The notes: generated by a model not told the origin, from the sequence alone. A stretch of DNA of 64,000 nt from Mucilaginibacter agri (GCF_009928685.1 NZ_WWEO01000041.1:62001-126000); one strand, 5' to 3'. Shown: positions 51,840-60,431, numbered from the stretch's first letter. Numbers and translations: made by a program.

Positions 51840-52655
51840 GTGGATAAAACTTTACAATTTAAAGGCTTATGGGCAGTTATATTAGGCGGATCGGGTGGCT
51901 TTGGGCTGGCTGCTGCTGAAAAACTGGCACAACAGGGCATGAACATCGCAGTGGTTTATCGCGAAATGGCTGCTGCTGATAAACAGGTTCGGGAAAAATT
52001 TGCAGGCATTGCTTCGTTAAACGATGTACAAGTGCTGTCATACAACATCAATGCGCTTACTGAAGATGGCCGCAATGATTTTCTGAAACAGTTTACAGCC
52101 TCTGTAGGCGAAACATCATCTGTAAAGTTGTTACTTCATGCCATTGCGCGCGGCAATCTAAAACCGTTAACCGCCGACACCCCGGAGGCGGAAACTTACG
52201 GCACTTTAACCGCCGAAGATATTCAGTTAACCACCTACGCCATGTCTAACAGTTTGCTAGACTGGGCAAACCTACTTATCAATAATAACCTGTTTTGCAA
52301 GGGCGCCCGCATTATTGGCCTAACCAGCGAAGGTTCGCACAAGTATTGGGACGGCTATGCAGCAGTGTCTATGGCTAAGGCATCCTTGGAGAGCCTTTGT
52401 ACTTATATGGCTGTTGAGTATAGCAAGTACGGCATCAACACCAACGTGATACAGGCTGGCATTACCGATACCTTTTCGTTACGCAAAATACCGGGCCACG
52501 ATCAGCTGATTGATATGGCTACGGCACGCAACCCTTATGGCCGCATAACCCAGCCGGGCGATGTAGCCGGGGTAATTTATTTGCTTTGCACCGATGAGGC
52601 AGCCTGGATAAACGGATCGATAATACATGTTGATGGCGGCGAACATTGTCGCTAA
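51840..52655 (+). CDS. Enoyl-ACP-reductase-like SDR oxidoreductase, GTG start
   Basis: 271-aa short-chain dehydrogenase/reductase resembling FabI/FabL. N-terminal nucleotide loop GGSGGFGLAAAEKL (16-29); active-site pair Y173-x6-K180 (GYAAVSMAKASLE), the spacing of enoyl-ACP reductases and not the Y-x3-K of ordinary SDRs; C-terminal INGSIIHVDGG. The start is GTG at 51840, as no ATG precedes the conserved strand. First gene of a five-gene cassette (dehydratase, ketosynthase, ACP, PPTase follow) and likely catalyses its enoyl reduction. Confidence 0.88.
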   Translation: MDKTLQFKGLWAVILGGSGGFGLAAAEKLAQQGMNIAVVYREMAAADKQVREKFAGIASLNDVQVLSYNINALTEDGRNDFLKQFTASVGETSSVKLLLHAIARGNLKPLTADTPEAETYGTLTAEDIQLTTYAMSNSLLDWANLLINNNLFCKGARIIGLTSEGSHKYWDGYAAVSMAKASLESLCTYMAVEYSKYGINTNVIQAGITDTFSLRKIPGHDQLIDMATARNPYGRITQPGDVAGVIYLLCTDEAAWINGSIIHVDGGEHCR

Positions 52656-52674
52656 TTCCCTGTTAATTAAACCT

Positions 52675-53136
52675 ATGTATAAAAATATATTAAACCTTTT
52701 ACCTTATAAATCATCTTTTAGGTTTGTAGATCATATTTCATCGTTAGATGAAAACGCCGTTGTGGGCGAGTACACATTAAAGGAAGATGCCTTTTTTTAC
52801 GAAGACCATTTTGCCGGAAACCCTGTTACACCGGGCGTAATTGTAACAGAAATTATGGCCCAGATAGGCTTGGTGGTTTTAGGAATTTTCTTGATATTAC
52901 ACGATACTGATACTAATTTTGCGGACGATGAGTTAATGTTTCCCCTGCTTACCTCAACAGACGTTTCTTTTTATAAAATGGTATTACCGGGGCAAAAGGT
53001 TATTGTAAAATCGCAAAAGCAATACTTTCGCTTTGGTAAGCTTAAGTGTTACGTAGAGATGTTAGATACCAATAACGAATTGATTGCCAAAGGGATGTTT
53101 TCGGGCATCATCAAAAATGCCGGATTTAAGAAATGA
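52675..53136 (+). CDS. FabZ-like 3-hydroxyacyl-ACP dehydratase (hotdog fold)
   Basis: 153 aa from the ATG at 52675. Catalytic pair H45 (YEDHFAGNPVTPG) and E59 (VIVTEIMAQIG) in the FabZ arrangement. It begins MYKNILNLLPYKSSFRFVDHI, matching the FabZ 'LPHRYPFLLVD' region in shape, though the sequence is diverged from housekeeping FabZ. Its stop overlaps the ketosynthase start (ATGA), so translation is coupled. Probably acts on the dedicated ACP of the cassette. Confidence 0.88.
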   Translation: MYKNILNLLPYKSSFRFVDHISSLDENAVVGEYTLKEDAFFYEDHFAGNPVTPGVIVTEIMAQIGLVVLGIFLILHDTDTNFADDELMFPLLTSTDVSFYKMVLPGQKVIVKSQKQYFRFGKLKCYVEMLDTNNELIAKGMFSGIIKNAGFKK

Positions 53137-54404
53137 GTAAACGGGTTGTAGTTACCGGCTTAGGAGTTGTTGCGCCAAATGGCGTTGGGGTGCCCGATTT
53201 TTTAAATTCGATACAAAATGGCGTTTCGGGTATCCGGTTCGTGCCGCTTTATGAGGAGCTTAAATTTAGCTGCCAGGTAGCGGGCGTACCGCTTTTCGAT
53301 TGGGAAGAACTCCGCAACTATATTTCTGAAGTTAGCTTTTATGGCCTTAAAGCACGCGGTATTGGTTACGGCCTCCGCGCGGCATTAGACGCCTGGACCG
53401 ATGCCGGCAACGAAATAGGAAGCGAACAAACCGACTGGGATACAGGCATCATCTTCGGTAACAGTATTGCCGATACCGATGCCATGAAAAACGTGATCAG
53501 TCGCGTTGATAATAAAGAAGTTAAAAAGTTAGGCTCGCGCGTGGTTGAACAAGCCATGAACAGCGGCGTAACTTCATACATATCCGGCCGTTTGGGTTTG
53601 GGTAATAAAGTAGTCACCAACTCAGCGGCTTGTGCTACCGGCACCCAGGCCATTTTAATGGGCTACGAGTACATTAAACACGGTTATGCCAAACGCATGC
53701 TGGTTGGCAGTACCGAGCACGTAGACACCTACGTTTTCGGGGCATTTGATTCTATGCGGGTACTGTCGCGCAAGTTTAATGATCAGCCCGAACGTGCATC
53801 GAGGCCAATGAGTGATACAGCAGGTGGTTTTGTGCCCGGTTCCGGATCGGCAGCTTTAGTATTGGAAGACCTTGATTTTGCTTTGGCTCGTGGCGCAAAG
53901 ATCTACGCCGAGGTTTTAGGTGGATCTACCAACTCAGGCGGTCAACGTGGTGGAGGGTCTATGACGGCACCAGCGCCAGAGGGCGTTGTACGTTGTATTG
54001 AAGATGCCGTTAAACTATCGGGTATCGAACCTAGTCAAATAGATCTGATCAGTGGGCACTTAACTGCGACATTGGCCGACAAGTTCGAAATTCAGAACTG
54101 GTGCAAGGCGTTAAATCGCTCGGGTAATGAATTTCCGTATGTAAATTCACTGAAGTCCATGATCGGGCATAGCCTTAGTGCGGCAGGTTCTATCGAATCT
54201 GTGGCAGCAATTTTGCAGATACAACACGGGTTTGTGCATCCAAACATTAATTTAGAGGATCCAAACCCCGAGATTACAAACATTATAGGTAATAATTGTT
54301 TACCTACAACCATAGTGCAAACAGACGTAAATATCGTAGCAAAAGCTAACTTTGGCTTCGGCGACGTAAACAGCTGTTTGATTTTTTCAAAATTTAATAA
54401 CTAA
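53133..54404 (+). CDS. Beta-ketoacyl-ACP synthase (KAS II/FabF-like)
   Basis: Decarboxylative condensation enzyme. 423 aa. Complete Cys-His-His triad: C167 in NSAACATGTQAI, H309 in ISGHLTATLADKFE, H346 in SMIGHSLSAAG. The second motif departs from the usual NAHGTSTxxND (here GHLTATLADK), so this is a divergent KS and not the housekeeping FabF. Overlaps the dehydratase start by 4 nt and the ACP start by 1 nt. Confidence 0.9.
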   Translation: MSKRVVVTGLGVVAPNGVGVPDFLNSIQNGVSGIRFVPLYEELKFSCQVAGVPLFDWEELRNYISEVSFYGLKARGIGYGLRAALDAWTDAGNEIGSEQTDWDTGIIFGNSIADTDAMKNVISRVDNKEVKKLGSRVVEQAMNSGVTSYISGRLGLGNKVVTNSAACATGTQAILMGYEYIKHGYAKRMLVGSTEHVDTYVFGAFDSMRVLSRKFNDQPERASRPMSDTAGGFVPGSGSAALVLEDLDFALARGAKIYAEVLGGSTNSGGQRGGGSMTAPAPEGVVRCIEDAVKLSGIEPSQIDLISGHLTATLADKFEIQNWCKALNRSGNEFPYVNSLKSMIGHSLSAAGSIESVAAILQIQHGFVHPNINLEDPNPEITNIIGNNCLPTTIVQTDVNIVAKANFGFGDVNSCLIFSKFNN

Positions 54405-54664
54405 TGACCAGACAAGAAATTTTAGACGAATTAAAAAAGGTACTTGCACCCTACACGGCAGATAAAGAAGCGCTTGCCAAAGTTGATGAGAATACCGACC
54501 TGATTAAAGACCTGAAGATAAATTCTGCTAACCTTGTTGACATTATTATTGATGCCGAGTCGAAATATAACATCGAGATCGACTATGACTCAGCCGATAG
54601 AATGACCAATGTAGGTAGCTGTATAGATGTTATCTCAGAAAAAATGGGACAAGGCCAGGTATGA
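54404..54664 (+). CDS. Acyl carrier protein of the cassette
   Basis: 86 aa, acidic four-helix ACP. The phosphopantetheine serine is S41 in LKINSANLVDIIID; the usual DSL is replaced by NSA, so it is a non-standard ACP. Its partners are encoded on either side: ketosynthase upstream (1-nt overlap) and a phosphopantetheinyl transferase downstream (4-nt overlap), so it is probably loaded by that dedicated transferase. Confidence 0.9.
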   Translation: MTRQEILDELKKVLAPYTADKEALAKVDENTDLIKDLKINSANLVDIIIDAESKYNIEIDYDSADRMTNVGSCIDVISEKMGQGQV

Positions 54665-55350
54665 TCAGTATCGGCAACGATATTGTAGACCTTAGCGCGA
54701 TAGATATAAATCGCACCCAACAGAAAACATTTTATACCAAAATATTATCAGAAACCGAACAACAGCTCTTTCGCCGCACTACATTGCCAATACATGTTTT
54801 TGTATGGCTGTTATGGTCGGCTAAAGAGTCGGTTTATAAGTTTGCCAAAAGGCTCAACCCCGAGCTGGTATTTTCTCCCACACGTGTCGAATGCATTTTT
54901 GGGGCTGAACTTCCAAAGTTCGAAGGTTTCCGGAATGTTGATCTCGAGAGCGATTCGTCCAAATCAAAATTTGATAAATTTTCCGATGCAGCAAATCCGG
55001 CGTCAGAAAAACTATTTAATTTCAGGGCAACCTATAAGTCACAAACCTACTACCTGCAATCGCGCATTACGACCGATTTTATTGCCACGCTTGCCCTGAA
55101 AACCAAAAAGTCGGACCACGTTTTTAAAGGCATCAAACGCATTGAGCAGTCCGACTCACAATCGCAATCAGCTGCGGTAAGGGAGTGTACGCTGAAAAGA
55201 CTAAATGAGGTCTACCCAGATGGCAGCAACTTCAGCATCGGAAAAAGCCCGGTTGGCTATCCGATAATTTTCAACGAGGCTAAAGAAACAAGCATAAAAG
55301 CTACATTTTCCCATCACGGTAATTATGTAGCTTATTCATTTGGAGAATAA
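54661..55350 (+). CDS. 4'-phosphopantetheinyl transferase superfamily protein
   Basis: Converts apo-ACP to holo-ACP. 229 aa. Magnesium-binding motifs IGNDIVDLSAI (N-terminus) and WSAKESVYKFAKR are in the AcpS-like order; the C-terminal part is variable. Its ATG overlaps the ACP stop, indicating a dedicated pairing. Last gene of the cassette; the next gene is convergent, with only 13 bp between the two stops. Confidence 0.9.
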   Translation: MISIGNDIVDLSAIDINRTQQKTFYTKILSETEQQLFRRTTLPIHVFVWLLWSAKESVYKFAKRLNPELVFSPTRVECIFGAELPKFEGFRNVDLESDSSKSKFDKFSDAANPASEKLFNFRATYKSQTYYLQSRITTDFIATLALKTKKSDHVFKGIKRIEQSDSQSQSAAVRECTLKRLNEVYPDGSNFSIGKSPVGYPIIFNEAKETSIKATFSHHGNYVAYSFGE

Positions 55351-55363
55351 TCCCGCTGATTAA

Positions 55364-56335
55364 CTAAATCTTCTGAAACTTAGTGACCTGATGCTTAATA
55401 GGCTTAATGCTGCGTAAATAAGCGTAGATGGCCTCCAGATCAGTTTGTTTCATTCCGCTGTACATATACCAGGGCATTGGCGTGTTTAAATCTTTTGGCG
55501 AAAGCTTCACCGCTTCAGCTTCTTTTCCATTTAAAGCCTTAAAGCGCTGTACAAACATGCCCTTACTCCAATTGCCAATACCCGTAGCCTTATCTGATGT
55601 GATATTGGGCGATTTTACAATACCCGCCGGCTGTTTAAATACCATCCCCCCGCCAAATTCAGTTCCGGAGACAATTGCCCCCTTATCGGTTTGGCTATGG
55701 CAATCCACACAGCCCGAAGCGTTAACCAGGTAGGCACCATATTTTACGGTATCCTCCTCACTTGGGATTGTGGTAAAGCTTGCCGCGTGCGGCATCGTAT
55801 TGATAATAAAGTTAACCGGGAAATCGGGTTTAGATTCAGGCACGTCTTTCTTAATTTCTGGTATAGTGCGCAGGTACGCAATAATGCTGTACACATCTTC
55901 CCTATCCATTTTACCTACGTGGCCCCACGGCATTAACGGAAACAGCGCCTTTCCTTCTTTGCTCACACCTGTTGTAATAGCCCGAAAAACTTCGCCGTCG
56001 CTCCAGGTTTTTAAAGCGTAGGGGGTGATGTTAGGAGCATAAAACACTCCGGGGAAACCCATTTGCTGATCAAATTTTTCACCGCCATTCCCGAGCGTGG
56101 CTGGTATCATTGGCCCTGCATACTCGCCCCAATTGCGGGTGCTGTGGCAGTCCATACAAACCGATACATTTTTGGCGAGATATTCGCCACGCTGAATGCG
56201 TTGTGCCGTACGTTCTATTTTAAGTTGTGGTGCAGGGCCCGTGTTGGGCAGGGCTACTTTTACATAAGTGCCGGCGGCAAATACTATTGCCAATAATACT
56301 AACAGGATAACGCCTGTTACCTTGAGTGCTTTCAT
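55364..56335 (-). CDS. Diheme c-type cytochrome
   Basis: 323 aa, N-terminal membrane anchor or uncleaved signal (about 5-27) and two CxxCH heme sites: C60-MD-CH64 and C209-VD-CH213, each in a cytochrome c domain. Candidate axial Met residues are in PLMPWGH (M135) and TPMPWYMYSGM. Resembles the cytochrome c subunit of periplasmic alcohol or sugar dehydrogenases, so it might accept electrons from a GMC oxidoreductase such as the one at 24405-26120; that link is speculative. Confidence 0.92.
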   Translation of the reverse strand: MKALKVTGVILLVLLAIVFAAGTYVKVALPNTGPAPQLKIERTAQRIQRGEYLAKNVSVCMDCHSTRNWGEYAGPMIPATLGNGGEKFDQQMGFPGVFYAPNITPYALKTWSDGEVFRAITTGVSKEGKALFPLMPWGHVGKMDREDVYSIIAYLRTIPEIKKDVPESKPDFPVNFIINTMPHAASFTTIPSEEDTVKYGAYLVNASGCVDCHSQTDKGAIVSGTEFGGGMVFKQPAGIVKSPNITSDKATGIGNWSKGMFVQRFKALNGKEAEAVKLSPKDLNTPMPWYMYSGMKQTDLEAIYAYLRSIKPIKHQVTKFQKI

Positions 56336-56485
56336 TTTGTGACGTTAGGAAGTCTATTAAATCGTTTACGGCTGATAAGACAGTACTGATTAATAAGATG
56401 TTACAAGTTAGTAACATTTTTTTTACATAAATTATAGCACTGCACACTCTGGCAAACAATTTACTACACAACCCATTATTACAAT

Positions 56486-56689
56486 ATGCCATCATCTGTT
56501 GTAGCGCACATGGATTATAATAAAAGTAAAAGGGTGCTGAGAATTACCTATACCTCGGGTATGGTATACGACTATCTTTCGGTACCAGTTGAAGTGTATA
56601 ATGAGATGTTGGCTGCGGACTCAAAAGGGCAATATTTAAACTACAGCATTAAAGGGAAATACAGGTATAAGAAGGTAAAGGTGGGTTGA
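56486..56689 (+). CDS. KTSC-domain protein
   Basis: 67-aa protein almost entirely made of a KTSC domain, named after a lysyl-tRNA synthetase C-terminal extension: MPSSVVAHMDYNKSKRVLRI, YTSGMVYDYLSVPVEVYNEM and SIKGKYRYKKV. Probably an RNA- or nucleotide-binding module; function unknown. Isolated gene. Confidence 0.85.
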   Translation: MPSSVVAHMDYNKSKRVLRITYTSGMVYDYLSVPVEVYNEMLAADSKGQYLNYSIKGKYRYKKVKVG

Positions 56690-56752
56690 TGGAGGGATGT
56701 TATCATCAACCATAGCAAAAATTTATCCCCTGCTAACTTTAAGGCATTAACG

Positions 56753-56854
56753 AAGAAGATCCTTCGCTATCGCGCTGGATAATAAATTAAAAGTCTTGAT
56801 TCCCGACTCTTGTCTCTTGCCTCTCTTACTCCCCCTTTAGGGGGTCGGGGGGCT
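56753..56854. repeat. Composite of three half repeats between KTSC and rarA
   Basis: Stacked single arms of three families: AAGATCCTTCGCTATCGCG (56753-56780; cf. 44300-44386), a heptad array GTCTTGA, TTCCCGA, CTCTTGT (56791-56826; cf. 51686-51720), and CCCCCTTTAGGGGG with its tail (56831-56854; cf. 20118-20183). Each lacks its partner arm. It reaches the rarA stop codon. Confidence 0.7.
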
Positions 56855-58134
56855 TAATAATCATACCTATTCCCCCATTGCTTTTTCAGCTTTTCTTTCG
56901 CTTCATTTTCACGTGCATTGTTTCCGGGCTCATAGAGTTTGGTGCCTTTAACAGCGTCGGGCAAAAAGTCAAGGTCTACAAAGTTGTTCTGGTAGCTATG
57001 GGCGTATTTATAGTCTTTACCATAGCCTATGTTTTTCATCAGCTTGGTTGGCGCATTGCGCAGGTGCAGTGGCACCGGCAGATCACCGGTGCGGCGCACC
57101 AGTTCCATGGCGGCAGCAATAGCCGTTGTAGCCGAATTGCTTTTAGGCGATGTAGCCAAATAAATAACCGTTTGCGAAAGAATCAATTGCGACTCCGGCA
57201 TACCAATCTTATTTACCGCCTCAAAGCAACTTTGCGCCAAAAGCAATGCATTCGGGTTAGCATTGCCAATATCTTCCGAAGCCAGTATCAGCATGCGTCG
57301 CGCGATAAATAATGGATCTTCTCCACCAACCAGCATCCTGGCAAGCCAATAGATGGCACCATTGGGGTCGCTGCCCCGCATAGATTTAATAAAGGCCGAA
57401 ATAATATCGTAGTGCTGTTCGCCCGCTTTATCATACAGAGCCATGTTCTGCTGTACATGCTCCAGTACCACCTTATTGGTTATGGTAATATTTTTGGTAT
57501 CGAAAGCATTTACCAATAACTCGAAAATATTGAGCAGCTTACGGCCATCACCGCCAGAGAGGCGCAATAATGCCTCGTGCTCTTTAATGTTGATCTTCTT
57601 TTTACTCAACACCACATCTTCCTTCTGTGCTTTTTGCAGCATGTTTACCAGGTCGTCTTCGGTAAGGGACTGTAAAATATAAACCTGGCAACGCGACAGC
57701 AAAGCGGAAATTACCTCGAACGATGGATTCTCGGTTGTTGCACCAATTAACGTAACGATACCACGTTCTACGGCACCCAGCAACGAATCCTGCTGCGATT
57801 TAGAGAAACGGTGGATCTCGTCAATAAATAATATCGGCAGGGTTTGGCCTTCTTCTTTCAATAGCGATGCTTTTTCGATCACCTCGCGCACATCCTTCAC
57901 CCCCGAATTAATGGCACTCAACGCAAAAAACGGGCGGAACAAACTTTGCGAGATAATGTAGGCCAGCGTAGTTTTACCAACTCCCGGCGGCCCCCAGAAG
58001 ATCATGGATGGCAGGGTGCCCGCTTCAATAGCTTTCCGTAACACAGCCCCTGACCCTACGAGGTGTTTCTGACCAACATAATCGTCCAATGATTTTGGAC
58101 GCATACGCTCGGCCAGCGGTGGTAAATTATTCAT
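56854..58134 (-). CDS. rarA: Replication-associated recombination protein A
   Basis: AAA+ ATPase acting at stalled replication forks (RarA/MgsA/WRNIP1 family). 426 aa. Walker A GPPGVGKT (48-55), Walker B LFIDEIHRF (about 104-112), sensor GATTENPSFE, arginine finger region LLSRCQVY, then the clamp-loader-like C-terminal domain with SMRGSDPNGAIYWLARM. Monocistronic, no neighbour of related function. Confidence 0.97.
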   Translation of the reverse strand: MNNLPPLAERMRPKSLDDYVGQKHLVGSGAVLRKAIEAGTLPSMIFWGPPGVGKTTLAYIISQSLFRPFFALSAINSGVKDVREVIEKASLLKEEGQTLPILFIDEIHRFSKSQQDSLLGAVERGIVTLIGATTENPSFEVISALLSRCQVYILQSLTEDDLVNMLQKAQKEDVVLSKKKINIKEHEALLRLSGGDGRKLLNIFELLVNAFDTKNITITNKVVLEHVQQNMALYDKAGEQHYDIISAFIKSMRGSDPNGAIYWLARMLVGGEDPLFIARRMLILASEDIGNANPNALLLAQSCFEAVNKIGMPESQLILSQTVIYLATSPKSNSATTAIAAAMELVRRTGDLPVPLHLRNAPTKLMKNIGYGKDYKYAHSYQNNFVDLDFLPDAVKGTKLYEPGNNARENEAKEKLKKQWGNRYDY

Positions 58135-58214
58135 GAAAGTAAATTTCGGGAAAGTAAACGAAAGAAACGAAGCTTAGCTATAATTTTTAGCAATTCAAAT
58201 TCTTCGGCAAATTG

Positions 58215-58712
58215 CTAGATATAGATGGTGGAGTAAATCGTTCTGATCACCCGCTTATTTACTCCTTTTAGCAAATCTATGGCATCGTCAAAATTCGGCC
58301 CAAGTATCGAGGCTAGGATGATCTTCCCGCCATCGTTTAACATTAATTCAGCATGATAATACATCTCCGCTGTTTGGTAGGGGAAGCTCCCTTTTTCCAT
58401 TCCTGCAGATTTATATAGTTTAATTTCTTTTATCTCGTTAACAGAATATTTTTCGCTTCTGCCGTCTTTATAACATATACAAACAGATTCGGCAGCGATT
58501 TCTACAGTTTGATTGCGAGTAGTTAGATAGTATTCAATGCATAAGTAAGTTGTTGGCAGCACCGGAATGCAAAGAATGATAATAAAGCCAGGAAGCAAAG
58601 TGCCATCGTATCCGCCCGCGTAAAAATACAAAACAGCGGCAAGCAGCATCGCTGTCATCAAGAGCCTGAATAATGGTTTTAGTAGTTCTTTTAGGCTTAA
58701 TTTTAAAATCAT
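58215..58712 (-). CDS. Membrane protein with a PH-like cytoplasmic domain
   Basis: About 165 aa from the ATG at 58712; a longer frame starts at 58802 but its extra 30 residues look non-coding. Two hydrophobic segments (about 12-30 and 38-58, LLMTAMLLAAVLYFY and FIIILCIPVLPTTY) followed by a soluble domain with strands TVEIAAESVCICYKDG and EIKEIKLYKSAG, an arrangement seen in bPH/YdbT-like proteins. Unknown function. Confidence 0.6.
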   Translation of the reverse strand: MILKLSLKELLKPLFRLLMTAMLLAAVLYFYAGGYDGTLLPGFIIILCIPVLPTTYLCIEYYLTTRNQTVEIAAESVCICYKDGRSEKYSVNEIKEIKLYKSAGMEKGSFPYQTAEMYYHAELMLNDGGKIILASILGPNFDDAIDLLKGVNKRVIRTIYSTIYI

Positions 58713-58881
58713 ATTCGATGTCAAATATAATATTCCACTTGGCTTTAATCGAATCATAAGAATCGCCAGATCAGGCTTAACTCTCCCGTTTGCTGTATGC
58801 ATTTAGCATTCATTTAACGCTCAAAAACGCAATTTTTAACTTCAGTTGAATTGGTATAAACAGCTGTATTACAAACAACTA

Positions 58882-58895
58882 CGAAAACGATTGCG
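58882..58895. promoter_or_regulatory. LacI-type operator upstream of the alginate-lyase-like gene
   Basis: CGAAAACGATTGCG, one substitution away from the palindromic CGCAAACGATTGCG found at 60359-60372. Such CGCAA-N4-TTGCG sites are typical of LacI-family regulators of polysaccharide utilisation. It is 45 bp upstream of a -7 element. No LacI gene is in the window. Confidence 0.6.
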
Positions 58896-58939
58896 CAAAT
58901 AAATCCATAGAAATGTTACAGATTATTGTTTTAGTTAAA

Positions 58940-58947
58940 TAAGTTTG
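58940..58947 (+). promoter_or_regulatory. -7 element of the alginate-lyase-like gene
   Basis: TAAGTTTG, an exact TAnnTTTG. The leader to the ATG at 59072 would be about 118 nt. The operator lies upstream, consistent with activation or roadblock control. Confidence 0.5.
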
Positions 58948-59071
58948 ACCTAACGCTCCAACGTTGTTTTGATTAGTGCTGTAACCAATAGCACCCGGCG
59001 AAAGAGAAGATAGCCCGGTGTTAGCCTATCAAGAATTAATTAACAAAAACCAATAAACTAAAACCTGATTT

Positions 59072-60220
59072 ATGAAAAGGAAAAACCTTTCTTACTGGCT
59101 GGGCTGTGCCCTGTTGTTAGCGTTGAGCACGTTCTTCTACGAGTGTAAAAAATCTGATGTGTCGCACGCCAATGCTGATGCTGCCCAACCAACCGCAGCA
59201 CGTGCCGTAACTACGTTTGTGCACCCGGGCATTTTAAATACCACCGCAAGCCTGGACGTGATCCGTACCCAGGCAACCGATCAATCATCAAGCCGCTGGA
59301 CCGCTTATAACAACAGTGTAATTGCTTATGTAGATAGCCATGCGGTGCCAACTTCGTTCCCCTCTGTGGTGGTGGCCAAAAGTTCGGGCACTACCCCTAC
59401 CGAAACACAAATAAAAACTGATGCCGAACTGGCTTACGCCATCGCACTTCGCTGGGCTAAAACCGGCGATTCGCAATGGTCTACCAAAGCCAAAAACATC
59501 CTGAATGGCTGGGCAACTAATTTCCAAAGCTATAGTGTTGATGCCGGCAGCAATGCCAATCAGCCCGACCTTGAGGCTGCATGGGTAGCCCCAACATTTG
59601 CTGCGGCTGGCGAAATTTTGCGTTACTACACCATCAACGGTGTTGGCGCAGGTTGGTCGCAAAGCGATATTGATAATTTCTCGGCTTTCTTAAACAAACT
59701 GAAAGTTTATATCAATGCTACCCCGGCGTACAACAACAACTGGAATGTATCTGCCGGATATGCAAAAGTTGCCTTAGGCGTATTTTTTAACAGTACCAGC
59801 GTTTACCAAAGCGGTGTAGATATTTTGCAGGGTGTTATGCCATCGGTAATTAACAGCAGCGGTGTTATGCCCGAGCTGTGCGGCCGTACCGATTGCGTAC
59901 ACTATCAATATTCATTAGCAGGCCTAACCTTCGCCGCAGAAATTTGCCGCGAGCAAAATGATAACCAGCTGTATGGCTATAACTCGAGTCGTATAAGCAC
60001 TGGCTTTAATTACATGCAGCAGGCTTACGCAGGCAGCACCGGCTGTAACTACTGCTCAACCTCCAGCCCAATTTACACCGGAGTTGAGGTTGCAAACAGG
60101 TATTATAATACCTCGGCCACTAATTCACTGATCAATAAAACGCATTTCCAATATGATGTGCCAAATGATAATACCTTTTTAGGCTTTACACAGTACACCC
60201 ATAGAAACGTGCCGTTGTAA
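59072..60220 (+). CDS. Lipoprotein with an alginate-lyase-type (PL5-like) domain
   Basis: 382 aa. Lipoprotein-like start: hydrophobic segment then FFYECKKSD, where the charged residues after the Cys resemble the Bacteroidota lipoprotein export signal, suggesting a surface location. The rest is an (alpha/alpha) toroid with YNNNWNVSAGYAKVALG and CGRTDCVHYQYSLAGLTFAA, matching Alginate_lyase (PF05426) regions that supply Asn and His/Tyr. It probably cleaves a uronic-acid polymer; substrate not provable. Flanked by LacI-type operators, no susCD pair next to it. Confidence 0.82.
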   Translation: MKRKNLSYWLGCALLLALSTFFYECKKSDVSHANADAAQPTAARAVTTFVHPGILNTTASLDVIRTQATDQSSSRWTAYNNSVIAYVDSHAVPTSFPSVVVAKSSGTTPTETQIKTDAELAYAIALRWAKTGDSQWSTKAKNILNGWATNFQSYSVDAGSNANQPDLEAAWVAPTFAAAGEILRYYTINGVGAGWSQSDIDNFSAFLNKLKVYINATPAYNNNWNVSAGYAKVALGVFFNSTSVYQSGVDILQGVMPSVINSSGVMPELCGRTDCVHYQYSLAGLTFAAEICREQNDNQLYGYNSSRISTGFNYMQQAYAGSTGCNYCSTSSPIYTGVEVANRYYNTSATNSLINKTHFQYDVPNDNTFLGFTQYTHRNVPL

Positions 60221-60276
60221 CGATATTTTAATACCCTGTTATAAACTATTAATTGGTAGTTCTTTTTTGAGCAATG

Positions 60277-60302
60277 TGCCGCCCCGGTAATGGGGTGGCG
60301 CA
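60277..60302 (+). terminator. Terminator of the alginate-lyase-like gene
   Basis: GC-rich stem TGCCGCCCC / GGGGTGGCGCA with a short AT loop and following TTTATTTC. 56 bp beyond the stop codon. Confidence 0.6.
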
Positions 60303-60358
60303 TTTATTTCGTTGCAAATCAACATTAAAAATATACAAAACTGTAAAACAGAGCATTA

Positions 60359-60372
60359 CGCAAACGATTGCG
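60359..60372. promoter_or_regulatory. LacI-type operator 2
   Basis: CGCAAACGATTGCG, near-perfect palindrome; followed 45 bp later by the -7 element TAACTTTG (60418-60425). The same spacing as at 58882/58940 suggests a second regulated transcription unit. Confidence 0.6.
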
Positions 60373-60431
60373 ATAAATAAATATTAAAAAAAGTTATAAT
60401 GTCACAAATACAGTTATTAACTTTGAGTAGT

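Noticed and set aside
51840..55350. Aryl polyene / flexirubin or dialkylresorcinol cluster
   Set aside because: Only five core genes; no ammonia lyase, DarA/DarB, acyltransferase, glycosyltransferase or export genes nearby.
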